Shown: in pieces, positions 34,401 to 48,520 of the stretch
Layout: each line of letters opens with the position of its first letter
Position numbering within the stretch: the first letter of the stretch is position 1
NCBI RefSeq assembly: GCF_950023065.1
Contig: NC_088678.1
Location: 41,096,580 to 41,160,579 of the forward strand
DNA from: Planococcus citri
Lineage: Eukaryota; Arthropoda; Insecta; Hemiptera; Pseudococcidae
Length of the DNA: 64,000 nt
Direction of reading: 5' to 3'
The notes under the pieces: model-generated
What the model was told of the DNA's origin: nothing
Database searches by the model: none
The model's input: the letters and a program-made list of their open reading frames with translations, nothing else
Translations under genes and position numbers: made by a program

Positions 34401-37265
34401 GTCGTTACTCGTTACATTCGAATAGTGAATTAAAAATCTTAGGTTAGGCAGCAGCGAACCGAATAAAAATATGCTGCTTTATCCTACGATAATGACTTAT
34501 ACAGCGAGCCACTCTATGCCATCGGTCAACAAAATATTCGAAAAATCTGTTCCTTTGCAGCCAAGAATGTTCGAATAATACTTACTCGTATAGCAGGGAA
34601 AAAAAGGAGAGACCTCGATAAAGAAATACGAGAAAAATAACGCCGTCATCGCAACCCCAACTCCAATATAGCCTTCTACAGTACCTACTGTACTTATACA
34701 ACTCAACAGCTCGAATTTCCGTCATGTAAAACGCTGATCTGTCCAACTACTTTTATTGCACTTCTTAACAACTCGTCTCTATACACAGTACACCAGCGTG
34801 GAAAAAAACCTCTCTACTAAGCGAATTTTATTTACTTTTGTTTCTTCATTCCGTCTCGGTATTTTGGCCGTTTGGTATCTACTTTTATCGTATGACAACT
34901 TCGGCAACCCCGCCTAGCATGACGCATTCAGCCAACGTGTAAATTCCTCAGAGACACCTTTACATGTTCACATTCGATAAGTTCTCTCACCATGGAAAAG
35001 CTGCTTGAAAAAATATTACAATATCTCGGTCACAAATAGTACGTACGCAGGAGCTGGAAAATTTATCGTTCAGAGTAATGCACGGCGTTTGCCCATAAAT
35101 TTACGACTTTCACAGGGCATGGAGACAAAACGTTGTGTAAAAAAATATACTACATGGTGCTACGTATACGTACATATAATGTAGGTACTGTTTGTTCAAG
35201 TAATAGCTTTCTTCGCTTATTAGTAATATTGCTGAAACGTATTATGAAAATAAATTACGTAAAAAGCTAAATCTCCATGCTCTTCGTGAAATTATTCATC
35301 GTAGGTGCCGAGCTGTTCATTTTTTCCGCGGAGGAAAGCAATTTATTTGGAAAATGTGCAGAATGGGGTAAAATTACCCAGAGAATCAATAATAAGCTGC
35401 TGGAAAATGCAATGATCAGTCTTTAGATTTGGAGAAAGTTCATCACAGATTATTTTTAATCCGGTGTGGATTTCTACCATTTCCACAGTCTGTCTGTGAC
35501 TTTTTTCCTTTACTATTACGTTTGAAATTCGAATAAGAATGCTAAAAATGGTGAACTGAAACAGTGCTGGAAAGAAAAAGATACGAGGAAAAATATTTTG
35601 CTCGAGATTGTTGCCTTTTGAACGCGCCAAATCGTAAATAACAAAAGATTGTTACTAAAATTGATACCATTATGGCCAGAAATAGTTTTCGCAAGATAAT
35701 AACTTCTCGATAACATTTATTAATAGCAACGAACTTCCAAAACTGTGCATGAACCTCTTGTGTTAAACATAGATTCGCATTCCGCAGCCAGACTCTCTGC
35801 GAAAGAACTTTAATTATTTCTCTTCCTTCGTGTGGAATCGTCTCCCCTGCTGGATGTATCTCCTTCAATTCTTCTTTTGAATTTAAATGCTTGAAAGTGC
35901 ACGAGTTGTCTGATACCCACTCACTGTGCGTCAATGGGACACTTTCACATGCTTCTTTTTATGTACGTATTTATTACAGTAATTTCAATTTTATTTGTGC
36001 ATTTGCAATTGGATTTTATATTATTCGTTGCTGTTTGAGAATAATTTTCTCTGAACAATTATAACTCTGAGTAATCGCTTTTATTTTATTCAATGTTAGG
36101 AAAAATTTTCAAAAAATTGAGCCAATGCGCTTCTTTACGGTTTTAAAATTTTAATGAAAAACTCTTCGATACCCCGCATTTTTTTCCTCCATTAATTTAA
36201 CCAATCGTACCAACCTACATTACGGAAATTCATCGGTCATCATATAGTCCTATACTCCACGCTACATCCGAAATAGTAAGGTATACAATGCATAGCTCAC
36301 AGATAGAAAAGGTGTATGGTACGTACGTGATTACAGGATGTTATGTATGGTCCGGGATATATCTCCTCCCAAAATAACGGCAGGTACACAACGCAGCTTA
36401 GAGATGGTCTCGTCGGTTCGATGGACAAAATGAAAGACTTGATTTGATTAATTAAATGCCGAATTGATTATACGAAATGTGGTGGAATTTATACAATTAA
36501 TTGAAGCGAATATTCTATATCAGTTATTCTGGTTTAATGAAAAGCAATAATACGCGGTTACATTCCTGCAGTCGTAGGTAGGTACCTACTCGTACACCTA
36601 AAGCAGAGCAGACAGCGAAGCGACATGTATGTGAAATGAATTCAGTGTGCTCTTTCGCTCGAATTGAAGGTGAAATTATTGTTTTGTGAACGCATAATGA
36701 ATGTCGGTGAGATTAACTATGTTGCAGGAGAATTGGGAGTCCTTTCTCAGCTTCTGTGATTGAGTATTAAAAATTTCTAGGGAATAATTATAGTGAGCTT
36801 GGTGTCTACGGTGTCGCTACTGTGAAAAAATTTCACAAGATTGCTAATAATGAAAATTATCGAGGCTTCAGTGTAGCAAGACGCTGTGGCGGGTTCTGCG
36901 CCAGGAGCCAGGAAACTCTTGTTTCTTGAATTGCATGGTTTTAGTACAAGTATAGATTTCTCATTTTTTTTTTTTACAAAAGCATGGAAACTCATAGGTT
37001 AGTTTCCGAAAAAAAAATTATATAGCTGCTATAAAGGAAAAATTAGGGCACTAGTGTGAAATTTTCGGAAAATCATATCAAATTTCTACCTACTTTTTCG
37101 TACCTAACTTATGTATATATTTTCCCCTCACTTTAGACGGCAACGACTGATTGACACATTTTCAAAAATTTTCGCGCTCTTTCTGGAGAAAAGTTAATGA
37201 AAAAAACAGAGGGCGGTTTGCACCCGCGCGTCAAGTTCCGAAAAAAAAACACAATGTACTTGTAG
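31430..37265. other. Long non-coding stretch, no gene supported
   Basis: Short ORFs only. A poly-C run is at about 31698-31708. Somewhat GC-richer, less repetitive blocks occur around 33000-33550 and 34850-35130. Overlapping ORFs at 35343-35934 have no protein-family features. This may be intergenic DNA or intron of the downstream Dpr gene. Confidence 0.45.
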
Positions 37266-37271
37266 GAAACT

Positions 37272-37888
37272 CACCAAAACATGGAAATTTCAGATTTGCC
37301 TATCAGGTGATTTCTTGGTGACAGATTCACCAAGCAGTCATCGCATTTGTGATCGATTTTGAATCTAGTGACTCTTGGTGAATCTTTCACTAGAAGGTCA
37401 CCAAAACACAGAAATTTAATATTTGCCTATCTGGTGATTTCTTGGTGACAGATTCACCAAGCAGGGATCGCATTTTTGTTCGATTTCGAACTTGATGACT
37501 CTTAGTGAATCTTGGTGAGTTCTAGTGAATCTGCCACCAGAAAGTCACCAAAACATAAAAATTTCACATTTGCCTATCTGGTGACTTCTGGGTGACAGAT
37601 TCGTCAAACAGTGATAATTTATGCTAGATTTTGAACTTGGTGACTTTTGGTGAATCTTTCATCAGGAAGTCGCCAAAACGTGGGAATTTCATATTTGCTC
37701 ATCGGGTGGCTTCTTAGTGACAGATTCACCTAGCAGTGATAACATATTTTGTGAACAATAAATTTTGAAATTGGTGACTTTTCGTGAATCTTGGAGAGTT
37801 TTGGTGAATCTCTCACCAGAAAGTCACCAAAACACAGAAATTTCATATTTAGTGAATCTTGGTGAGTTCTGGTGAATCTGTCACCATA
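37272..37888. repeat. Minisatellite of about 125-150-bp units
   Basis: About 4.5 degenerate tandem units start CACCAAAACA...AATTTCA...TTTGCCTATC and contain GGTGACAGATTCACC. Each unit is internally built from GGTGA / TCACC words in both orientations, so it can fold on itself. It ends near TCTGTCACCATAG. Confidence 0.85.
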
Positions 37889-37894
37889 GTAGAA

Positions 37895-40800
37895 AGTGCT
37901 TGGAATTTTATTTAAAACACATCACGCATTTCATTCCAGAAACAACCCCTTCTGGGAAAAGAAAAAACCGAAAACAAATCAGTTCACTGTTCTTGGCACT
38001 TTTTTGAACAGTTGGTACATTTTTATGAAAAATTGGTTGCTTGTGATAAAACACATTGAAATTTTCAAAAATTGATTGTTTAAGAAAAAATTCAAGGTTG
38101 CCTCCAAACAATATTGTCATGAAAAATAATCTTCATTTTGAAGAATGAATGGTTCATTTTTTTCCTAGAGGCTTTGTTTTTAACTTAAAATATTTTGAGT
38201 AACTATGTACCTACAAGTTAAGGGTATTCTCTACTTCTACGAAAACGTTCGAAATATGAAGTCGATTTGTTCGTTATTTTCATCGTTCGTTCATAAGATT
38301 GCGTGTAATCGAGTGAACGAATTTAGTCGTACTTATGTCCCGCGACCCGCTCCCATCTAAACTTCAGACGGGGATTTCTCCGTGAATTTTCAAAATTCTT
38401 TCAATTTTTTTTCACCAATGCTAATACTTTATCGTTGAAAGCGAGGGTATGTAGCCATATTTTCTAATTTAGCTTTTCCAATGGAGATCTGAGCATCAGT
38501 AGTACCTCCATTCAATTCCTAATGACGGCCACAAAATGACATAAATCAAAAATACAAAAATATCTCGGCATACCCTCGCTTTTGAATGTTTTCTGAGTAA
38601 AATAAACCAAACCACACGAAAATCCGTCCAATAGTTTTCGCACAATCCCCGGCCAAAGTTCGTAGTTTTCATCAATAATCACTACTGATAACAAGGGGTA
38701 GAGAATAGACTTAACAAATTTCAACTTGAATAATAGATACCTTCATTCAGTACATATTAATTTTTGAACATTCCAAGCGGAAAAGGGGTGTACTTATAAC
38801 CACTTTACCACTTTATGGGAGTGCTCCTCTTAAATCCCGGTAAATCATCGCACGCCCGAATTCAAACCTGAACAGAAATGAGTTCCTCCACAATAATGAC
38901 CAATATTCGATTTTTTTCATAAATTTATATGCAATGTTTGGACGAAGTATTTTGAAAATTTCAAACTCTTCATAACGCTCAATTTTCTACTTGGGCAGAT
39001 GAAATTTTTCAGGAGCCCGAATATGGCTCTCCTTGCATTAGTTATAAAAATTAGCAAAATCTGAAGACTTGGTGACAAATGAGTTCCCTACGGAGGTTCT
39101 AGTGCAGCGCAACAGTGTGGCGGGTTCTGCGCCAGGAGTGACAAAAACATGGTTTTCAAGGAGTATCTGACTCAGCTACTTTATTTGTACACCATCTGGT
39201 CATCTGGTTCTAATTGTGCATTTCAAATAGGTACATATATTTTACGTGGCAGAGATCTGATGAAGTATGACGATAAAGCGGATTTTGCGCCAGGAGCAAT
39301 GAAAATTCAATTTTTTTTCTTTGTCAGCTGATTTCAGTTCAATTTTTAATATTTTCTTATCAAAAGGGCCCCAAACTCCAACTTTCTGTAGCGGAATGCA
39401 ATCTATATTCGCATAATATTTCACTGTTGATCTATTATCCGAGATTGAGTGGATATTTGTGAGAAATTGATGATGCTCAAAATATGCACTATATGTATAG
39501 ATATTCTATACATGGATGAAATATAGGAAATAACTTGAAAGTGAAAGAAGAGGAGCCGCGCCGGAGGGCTAGATATCATCTCCAGTTCAATGCCATCAAT
39601 TAAATTTGATTTTATTCTGTCTTCAAAATCCATACCTATATTCCATGCTTGTCGACCCGTACACAGAAAACTCTTCACGAACGAATACACATAGGTATAT
39701 AAAATAAGAGCAAAAATTCCATTGCGAGCTTTTTATTATACATATTTCATGTACGTACGAACGATTCAACGTGCCATATACTACGACTACGACCTACTCT
39801 TCCCAAAATATACGCTCCAACCTGGCGCAGAGAATTTTTCATAACATCAAAATACCCGTCTGTACTCCGGCTGGCGTGTGAGTATGCAATCATCTGTATA
39901 GTACGTTATACGCTTACGTACTCGTACTCACACATGGCCATATTTTCGATGCTATGTACGAGTAGTATCTAATATCGTCGATTAGCATGCACGAGCGTTT
40001 ACTTCCAATTTACGTGCCAACACGCCGAAGAAGGAAAGTGAAGCAGGGGGGAGAGAAGAGAGACTATTCAAACTGTATCATTGTACGCTGTACACTGTAC
40101 ACCGTACGCAATGTACATATATCACAAATACTTTTTCGAACCTTCTGTTTAAGTACTAAATAAAAAAGAAAAAATTACCGATGGGATTTACGGCTGATGA
40201 ATTAGAAACAATTTTTTGTCACAGCGACTCGGGACTGGGCCGGGCCGGGCGCACCAGCACAATTTTATGGCGAACAAAATTACTTTGCAAGCTTTCAGCG
40301 ATATAATACAACGATGGTTTACAGCTCTTTTCTCGCGTTCCCCATAGGAATATACAAGCTATATGTGTGTGTATGCGTTACTACGATATATACGAATAAG
40401 TATTTGCCGTAGATATATTTAGGTATATATAAAAGCTGCTTACATAAAAACTGATTAGTGACCTACGCGTCTCTATTTCGACGCTGCTATGTTTTTTCAT
40501 GGTATATTTGTACTGTACATTCTAGGTACCTATACATATACAATTCTTTACAAAATTAAACGCGGATACGTTCTTTGTTTACAATGTTTTGTTTTTGTTA
40601 GCTTAATAATTGACCCGACCGAGTCGATAGAGTCGTTGAAAAAGCATACTTTAACTTACTGTACGACGAGTTGATTTCGATACGTTCTCTCATCCTTATC
40701 GAAATTTTCGAGAACGAAGCTTGTATTTCACATTCATGTAAATAATGCCTACAAGTAGGGTGTCTCAAATACGTGTTTGAATTCGAACTCTAATTATCCT

Positions 40801-42715
40801 AATTTTTGGGGCATTCTTAATAATGCAGGATGTGATGTTTTTGGAAAATTTTTGAAAGTTGTGAATTACTTTTTTACCTAACTGTAGCCATTTCAATTTT
40901 TTTATTGTATTCAACTCTTGGGGTTCACTTTCGATATCAGTTACCAGAAAGAAAAGCAATTTGTTTTTGAAAGAAATTGTGAAAAATGTAAATATGAGCC
41001 CGCGTAAGGTTGACGGTTTTTTATATCTCTAATGGGCAAATACATCCAAGCTACTCATTTCTAAATCGTAAACAATAAAACGAAAAATACGACCAAGTAT
41101 CAACATTATGTTTTCAAGTTGGCTTTTATTTGATTGCTTTCATGTAACATTTTCACACTCTCTCTCTCGCTAAAAACAATAATTATGAAAAAAAGTGTAA
41201 ATTATGGTTTCCAGACAGCCATTAAATATTTTTTTCCCTTTACGTTCTGGTATTTTCAAAGGTAGTTGTAGCGGTATAATCAAAAATGCTTTTAACCGTG
41301 GATATTTTTAGAGTACTTAGATTATAACATAATAGTCTGGCAATGGAAAGGTATGTGAGTAAATTAAAATGCTAAAAATTAAACATAAGGGTAGATATGT
41401 ACCTATGTATTTTAAACGATAAAAAAACTTTACGACGAAAAATCCATCCGAGTAGGGAAAAACATATGGGTACACCTTTTTATTTCGCTGTTCCAACTAA
41501 AGATAAAACTTGATTTTCAAACGTTGGTACCCCGACAAGTTGGATTGGTGAAGAGGTTCCACTACTTACCTGTTGTAAATATATGTGTCTGTCTACAGTT
41601 GTCACTTGTAAATTCACTTCTGCTTCAACAGTGTGAGTTACAATATCTCCATGTAATTGAAAACGTTTTTGTAGAGTTGATAAAATTTATGGAAATGATT
41701 GAAAGTAGTGCCTCGTGAAAATTTCAGACTGCTGACTGCCTAAATCAAAAGAGGGAAGTTATAAATCTTCAAAATATGGCTATTTTCAGGAATACAAAAT
41801 TAATTTTTGCAAAAATTGATTAAAACTACATTACCCCTGACCAATTCAAATTCAGTATTTTGAAATTTATAAAAATAGCATGAAAACGATTCAAAACTGG
41901 AAAAAATTATAAATATCAAAATTTATCCAAAAATTAGTAAGTAGGATATTTAGAATAAAACATAGAGTGAAAATGAATGGTGTAAAATTGAGAAAAATGT
42001 TATGAAATAGAAAAATTGATTAAAAGTGGTTGAAAATTATAAAAATTGGTAATCAATGTGCCTACCTAAAGGAGAAAATTTATGAAAAATCATCAAAATT
42101 GTGTAACATCATGCAAAAAAATCTTCAAAATTCATGAAAAATTAGCTCTACTTGCACAAGTAAAAAAAATTTTTTTAACTCAATTTTAAAGACATTTTGC
42201 AAAAATTTCAGTTACCGCAGCAATCGCTGAAAATGGCCAAAAATTGGCAAAATTTATTGAAAATTGAAAAAAAAATAAGATACCTATTCATCAGAAAATC
42301 AGTAAAATTGACAAGGAAAAAGTTGTTAAAAATTAAAGGAAAACAATTTGTACCTTACTGGTTAAAATATCTTGAACCGTTGGTGAAGTAGATAATGCCA
42401 AATTTTCCTACAATTTCACATCATTTTTATTAATTTTTGTACCAAATATTTAGCCCAGCCAATTTGTTGAATTTTTCACGAATTTTCATCCATGAAGTAT
42501 TCTGTCAATTTTACTGATTTTTTTATGCATTCATACTTTTGTATATGATCATTAAAATTTGACTGCACTTCGGTATTACTCTAGATACCAATTTTTCATT
42601 TAAAATGCCAAATTTTGTCGATATTCTGTGCGAATTTTCTAGGATAAGATTTCATGATTTTTTTTCCTTTTTTATGACTAATTGTGGTATTTTAAAATTC
42701 ATTGACTACAAGTGC
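37895..42715. other. Long non-coding stretch, no gene supported
   Basis: Mixed AT-rich DNA. A short word GTGGCGGGTTCTGCGCCAGG occurs at about 36885 and 39118, with a partial copy near 39285. A block with more CG and CGTACG words runs about 39700-40300. 41740-42420 is very A-rich and shows nothing. Confidence 0.45.
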
Positions 42716-42719
42716 AGAT

Positions 42720-43620
42720 GGTTTGGTTTGTTCGCGAGCGATTTTGATCAAATCGCAAAGTAAGTTGGTAGATCAATCCAGATGAAAGATTAATATCCAT
42801 ATTGATATTCCAAATCTATCGACGAAAATTTGAATTTTAATTCGTTTGCGAACGATTCACACAGAACTGATAAATCATTCAAAACCAACTGAAACACTTT
42901 CAAGCCAGTCAGAGTCGCGACGGGTCAATGACCTTAAGAGGCCAGAGATTCAGAGACACAACCGTGAGAACCTAGATGGATAGGTCAGTGACCTCGAGGG
43001 GGCAGACAGACGAGTTATGGGCCTTAAGATCTCAGAAAGGAATATAAACGACCTTGTAGAGGCCAGACAGTCGCGTCAATGACCTTACCGAGCTAGACAT
43101 GCAAACCTCTGAGACGCTTGGCAGATAGGGCAATAACCTTTAGAGGCCATATCGACGGGTCAATGACCTTACCAAGCCAGACAGACTCTGAAAAGCCTGA
43201 CAGACAGGGCAATGACCTTAAGAGGCCAGATAGGCAGTCAGACAGAGAGACAGACAGTCAGTCAGTCAGTCAGTCAGATAATCTCGAGAGGTTAGACAAA
43301 CGACCATGTGAATGATTCGTTCGTGAACGATTTCCTCAAAGGAAAAGAACTGTTCGCGAACGAATGAGTAACTGAAAAATGAAATTAAGTACACATAAAA
43401 TAACAAAACTTGATGGTTCTAGTCCTACAATCAAAAACTGGACTAAATTCAATAGTTCGTGAACAAATTTTTCAGAACTGACAAATCATTCGCGAACAAC
43501 ATGTATCTTTTCTAAATCAAATCAAGTGAAAATGAACACAGAAAAAGTCCTTTTCAAATCTATCAATGAAAATTGAACATGATTTGATCGTGAATGATTT
43601 CCATGATAATCAAAGCAGGT
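42720..43620. repeat. Degenerate GACCTTAAGAGGCCAGA array between TTCG(C/T)GAACGA palindromes
   Basis: From about 42905 to 43310, a GC-richer stretch repeats variants of GTCAATGACCTTAAGAGGCCAGACAG, ending in an AGAC/AGTC simple repeat (43220-43278). On both sides lie palindromic words of the TTCGCGAACGAA type (near 42730, 42845, 43315-43370, 43455 and 43490), the same word that builds the satellite at 59.1 kb. Confidence 0.7.
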
Positions 43621-43624
43621 GAAG

Positions 43625-46600
43625 ATACCAAGATGAAGCTTTAGGTACTTTATTTACGGATAGATTTACAAAAAATTTTACACAGAAAAGTAACAATTTT
43701 GATAACTTTATTCATGAAAAAAAAAAAACAGATTTAAAAAATTGAAGATTGAAAAAGTCTAAGGTCCAATTTCTCAAAAATCAGAAAATTCAAAATTTTG
43801 ATCAATCGTATCTAGATTTGTGTTCAGCGAGCCAAACTATCCCAATCTAAAGGAAATTTAGACTCTAGAAAATGTGAATAGATACGATTCACATCAAGTG
43901 AGGTAATCAGGGGAAAAAATCAAGAAGTTACTCTCGCTGTGTTTGTTATCATCCACCTCAAGTTTCTTTAGCAACTTCTATTGTATGCAAGTAGACATAC
44001 TGCAAATTACGAGTACATTCGAACTCACACTGATGATAATTCTTCGAAGAACCATCCAGAACCGAATGTAAAATATGTAGGTACGTCCCTGCACTTTTAA
44101 AATCTCAATACTGGTGTTTTGTTACTCAGTCATCTAGCATCTACACACATATAATAAGGATTATTACGCCTTTTGTGTTACCTAGAGCTCTGGAAACTCT
44201 CGAAAAGAGGTTTAATGCTCTTTGGTACCTATTTTTCGAACGAATATTTTAGAATTTAGGTCTATATAAGTGTCGAGTACAATATAACTTATTGCGTACC
44301 ATACAGGTGTATAATGTTGGTAAATGGGAAGCCAACAGTAGTCAGTACATCGGTTACATATGTAGGACGTTCAAGTAGATGACATTTGAAAAAGATTTTT
44401 CTCTAATTTGAAGCATTGCGAGAAGCGAGAAAGGTACATGGGATTTTCTTTTCTTCAGCCGCCATCCGTATATGTGGCTCAGTAAAGGAGGTTCGTACTT
44501 AAAAATCACTCATTAAAAATTGCTACGCTCTGTTCGAGTGTAAAAATAGGTCTTTGTCAGCGGAACGTATGCAGGATGTATGCGCTCGTAGTAGACGAGC
44601 ACTAGAAACTATACGATGAGTACTTCTATACACATGTACACATATCCGGAAGCAAGATTCGAGGCGCGAGAATCACGTATATGTATAGATAGAAGTGGTA
44701 AAGGAAAAGACAACGACGACAGAGAGACGATGACGTTTTGAGTGAAAAAGCCAAGGTATAGAACAATAATGGTACGAGTGGTTAAGACAACTTGGCAATT
44801 GCGATTAACTATTTAAAGGCAAATTTCACGCTTAATATTTGTTTTATAGAGTAGCTTTATACAAACGTAATATTATAAGATAGCACAAATGTACGAGTAC
44901 GTATAGTATACATACATACATGCACACATAACGTGACACAATTATAGAGCGTGAATGTTCGCATTAAAAGACCTCACACTAAAGGGATAGATGCCAGGTG
45001 AAGAAGGGAGTAAATACGTCGTTGTCGGTAGAAGAGCGAAGAAGTAAGGTATAAAGGGAGCTGTATAGCTTGGCCGATTTTCCCAGGGAAAATATATAAG
45101 ACTCGGTCAAGTGTGTTGGTAAGTTGAATGAGAGAGTATTTTCATTTAAACGTCGTCGGCTCGGGAACATTAAAAAGGGAATCGGTTTATATAGATGAAA
45201 TAAAAATTGAAACGGGAAACTATCTTACACAATATATATTGTAGAAAAATGAATCAATATGGTACAGGGATAGGTATATAGACCACCCTTGGACGAGCTC
45301 GTCAATCTAGTCTCGGACGACGCGGCGGACGGCATTTCAGTTTATTTATCTATTTCACGTAGTACTTTTTATTTCCCAACGGGACATCGCATCGTGCTGC
45401 CGAAAGGAGAAAGCTCATCTTTGTCGAATGTACTTTTCTTCTATAATTCTATTTTCACCATTGTAATTCTTCTTACTTTTTTCCCCCGTACCGGTCTATT
45501 TTTATTAAACGAATTATTCCCGTCTATTGAATCTGCTATATAGGAGAAAATCTCTATTTACGCGAAGCTAAATTGTTCCATAGGAACGAATCGAGTCGAA
45601 CAGAAAATCAAACTTAATCGAGCTTCTCGTAGATTAATTTTTTTAAACCTAAAATCACGCCGAGCGAGAAAAAAAAGATAATAAATGAGACCGCGATATG
45701 CAAAATTCTGCTTGCAATTTTATTGCTTCTTTCCGGTCGAGAATTTTTCACTGCTCGGCGTTTCTTTATTTGGTAATTTATTACCTACGTATTTGTACTT
45801 GCGGTATTGGAATTACACATCGTTAACCTTATCAATCATTTGGTATGTACGCGTACATATTTGGATATATAAACAAAGGGGTAATTTACTAGCGTGTTTC
45901 GATTAAATTCATGAATATTTATGTAAAATACCTTACCTACCTACGCCGTGCCCTGTCGCTGTTTTCTAATTAAATGGGTTGAATTTTTAACGAGCGGGTG
46001 TATAGAGAATGAAATTCGGTGAAATTTCTCAACGAAACGAAAAAAAAATGCTAACAAGAAATGACGCAATAAAAGTAACGCACCTAGAATTTTTTCGTAA
46101 TTTTAGAAAAAGAAGGGTGGTTTTTATATAAAGTTGTCAACTCGACTGACGAGATCGTTGATATAATTAAACAAGTAACAAAAAATCATCGCAAACTCTC
46201 GGCATCGTCAAATAAATATTTTAAAAAAATAAAAAATAAGTCCATCAAACGTTTTTATTTTTAATTATTTTTTTCTCGCTTTTAAATTTATCGTAGCTTT
46301 TTTTTTATGTTACTTTTTATTTGATTCGTCAAGTGTCAAAAAATATAGTACATTAAGAGAAAGTGATTCAATAAAATGAAGTCTCGAAAGCCTTAAACGT
46401 GCGAAATTACCTCGTGAAAAGTAGGCCATTCTGTGACTCCAGATGCGAGCTGGTGTGAAATTTCAAAGTGTTTTGTAGAAAGATGTGCGAGATTAGGTGT
46501 TCAAAATAGGAATTCGACCATGATATGTATCGAGAAAGTCGTTTTTGTATACTTTAGATACGTAGTTCGATGTTAAAGTTCATTCAAGTCGAAAGGAAAT

Positions 46601-47375
46601 TATGTGATATTTCTGATAAAATGTGCGTATAGGCTATTTTTTCGCTTGTACGTATGTCAGATTGTCTATTCGTCAAATTGACAGGGGTCATGGACGAATT
46701 GGGTGTGATATCGTTTTGACAAGCGTGATAAATCGTTCGTAGAAATGTATTGAAAAAGTTCCAACGTAAAAGAATAAAATAGACAACTTTAAGACACGTG
46801 TGGGGGTAAGTCAAGTTGTGAAGTTATCGCATAAAAATATACCTACTTTTTACATTTTGGTTTGTAAGTTGAGCAAATAGTGTCCAGAGAGTAGAGAAAA
46901 TTTTGATTACCAGTAACCAACTTTAAAAATTTAATTATTTTTGACATTATTATTATAATTTTTACAAATGGGCCTCAGATTGTAAACAAATATATACATA
47001 TTTCATTTCACAAAGAAAGCATTTTTACTGTGATGATTTTTTGCCAACCTTGAAAATTAAAAGAACCATAAAATCATTTCAAGCCAATGAATTTTTAGTA
47101 ATCAACTACGACTACGAGTTTGTCAACATTCTTATGACTATTTTTGCCCCTTTCAACTCAAGCGTTAAACAGAATCATCATAAGAAATTTATGGAGTTTT
47201 CGGCATTCTTCTGCGGTCATTTTAGAGCTGATTTTTGGATGGAGATTATTTTTTTAGTGGCAGTTTTTGCAGCCTTTTCAAATTTGATGTCACTCAAAAT
47301 GTTACCAAGAACCAAGCCGGACATGAATCTTACTCTTGAGTTGCATACTTACTTTTTTGCATCGATGAAAAACAT
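43625..47375. other. Non-coding stretch with a CpG-containing island
   Basis: From about 44370 to 46100 the DNA is less repetitive and richer in CG (for example GACGACGCGGCGGACGG near 45316). No exon with consistent splice signals was recognised. It could be a regulatory island of the Dpr locus. Confidence 0.4.
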
Positions 47376-47381
47376 GAATAA

Positions 47382-48520
47382 TATCGCAGGCTGAACCACA
47401 ACAATGACATCAATACCAGTTTAACAAGGAGTTCAGATGACAATTGGCCCCACTGTAAGATAATATTCGATGGGTTGAAAAAGATAAAAACCGACAACGA
47501 GCCACTCTCTGAACTACCTGAAATTATCAACAAAGAACTGAAAGAACTGCAGAATCTGAAAGAAATGTACCAAACAAAATCAATCGACTGCGGATTGGAT
47601 AACAACGTCGACCTGGAAGAACAAACTGAATTTCTGCAAATATACAAATACCTTTGTAATCATCTAATTTCTTCGCTAAAAAAGATTCAAAATCAACAGA
47701 CTTTGTCGATTCAACTTCCACAATCCGATCTGCCAAAGTTCAACGGTGTACAAGGTACATGGATCAACTTCCAAAACATCTTTATGACAATGGTCCATAA
47801 AAACGAAAATATGACCAACCTTGACAAGAATATTTCTCTGCATAATTGCCTTGAAAGTTGAAGGTGATGCAAAACATCTTATAAAAAACATCGATATTGG
47901 CAAATACAATATCTCAGTACCCCCCCCCCCTGCATCATCAATAAACATTACAACGATCTGTTCCAACAATTAGCTTCTCACTTGTCAATACTACATAATC
48001 AACTGTCAATGGAACATAAAGCTAGTCTTCACCATTGACCTTTTAGTTATCTAGATGGCTACTCATACGCAAAATTATCCCACTGGTTATGTCGCCAACT
48101 CTGTTGATTTCAACCTAGGAACAAACGCATCTGCGCATGTGTCAGTATTCAGTAAATGTGTGTGTGTATTTTGTTGTTAGTGGATTAGTGGTGGTGTTTC
48201 TGGTTACAGTTTACAGCACTACAAGGATGAGGACGAGTGACGAGCGAAGCATCAATTCCTGAGGCATGCGCAGATGCGTTTGTTCCCAGTTTGAAATCCA
48301 CAGAGTTAGCGACATAACCAGTGGCCTTAGTTTGCATTACAGTGGTCATCTAGATAACTAAAAGGTCGATGGTCTTCACCAATTAATCTCAGTCTTCCAA
48401 TAGAACTTCACGGCATTCCAAAGTATCGTACAAGAAAATGAACTCGATCCAGTTTCTCAAGTTATGATATCGCTATCTATTTTTTTACAAAAACATTGAA
48501 AGAATTATGAACTGACTTAA
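47382..48520 (+). pseudogene. BEL/Pao retrotransposon gag relic (DUF1759-like)
   Basis: An open stretch of about 160 codons without ATG (47382-47861) contains LPKFNGVQGTWINFQNIFM, followed by VHKNENMTNLDKNISLHNCL. This is the pattern of the DUF1759 gag domain of BEL/Pao elements (L-P-x-F-x-G, W..F...F, VH.N..L....K...L). The continuation (GDAKHLIKNI, then YNDLFQQLASHLSILHNQLS) runs in shifted frames around a poly-C run. It is then cut by the miniature element at 48033-48371 and resumes beyond it (ENELDPVSQVM). It is not functional. No LTR or pol was found nearby. Confidence 0.72.
48033..48371. mobile_element. 339-bp miniature element in the gag relic
   Basis: Terminal inverted repeats CATTGACCTTTTAGTTATCT / AGATAACTAAAAGGTCGATG are flanked by 8-bp GTCTTCAC on both sides (48025-48032, 48372-48379). 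Inner arms are also inverted (CACTGGTTATGTCGC...AACAAACGCATCTGCGCA). It has no ORF. An 8-bp duplication and CA.. ends fit a hAT-like or P-like miniature. The class is uncertain because the boundary can slide by a base or two. Confidence 0.85.

Noticed and set aside
35343..35934. Overlapping minus-strand ORFs of 66-130 codons
   Set aside because: Several frames are open at once with no protein-like composition or family features.
47041..47394. 117-codon ORF before the gag relic
   Set aside because: It begins at TTG and has no similarity that I can recognise to BEL/Pao gag. It may be part of the same relic, but this is unsupported.
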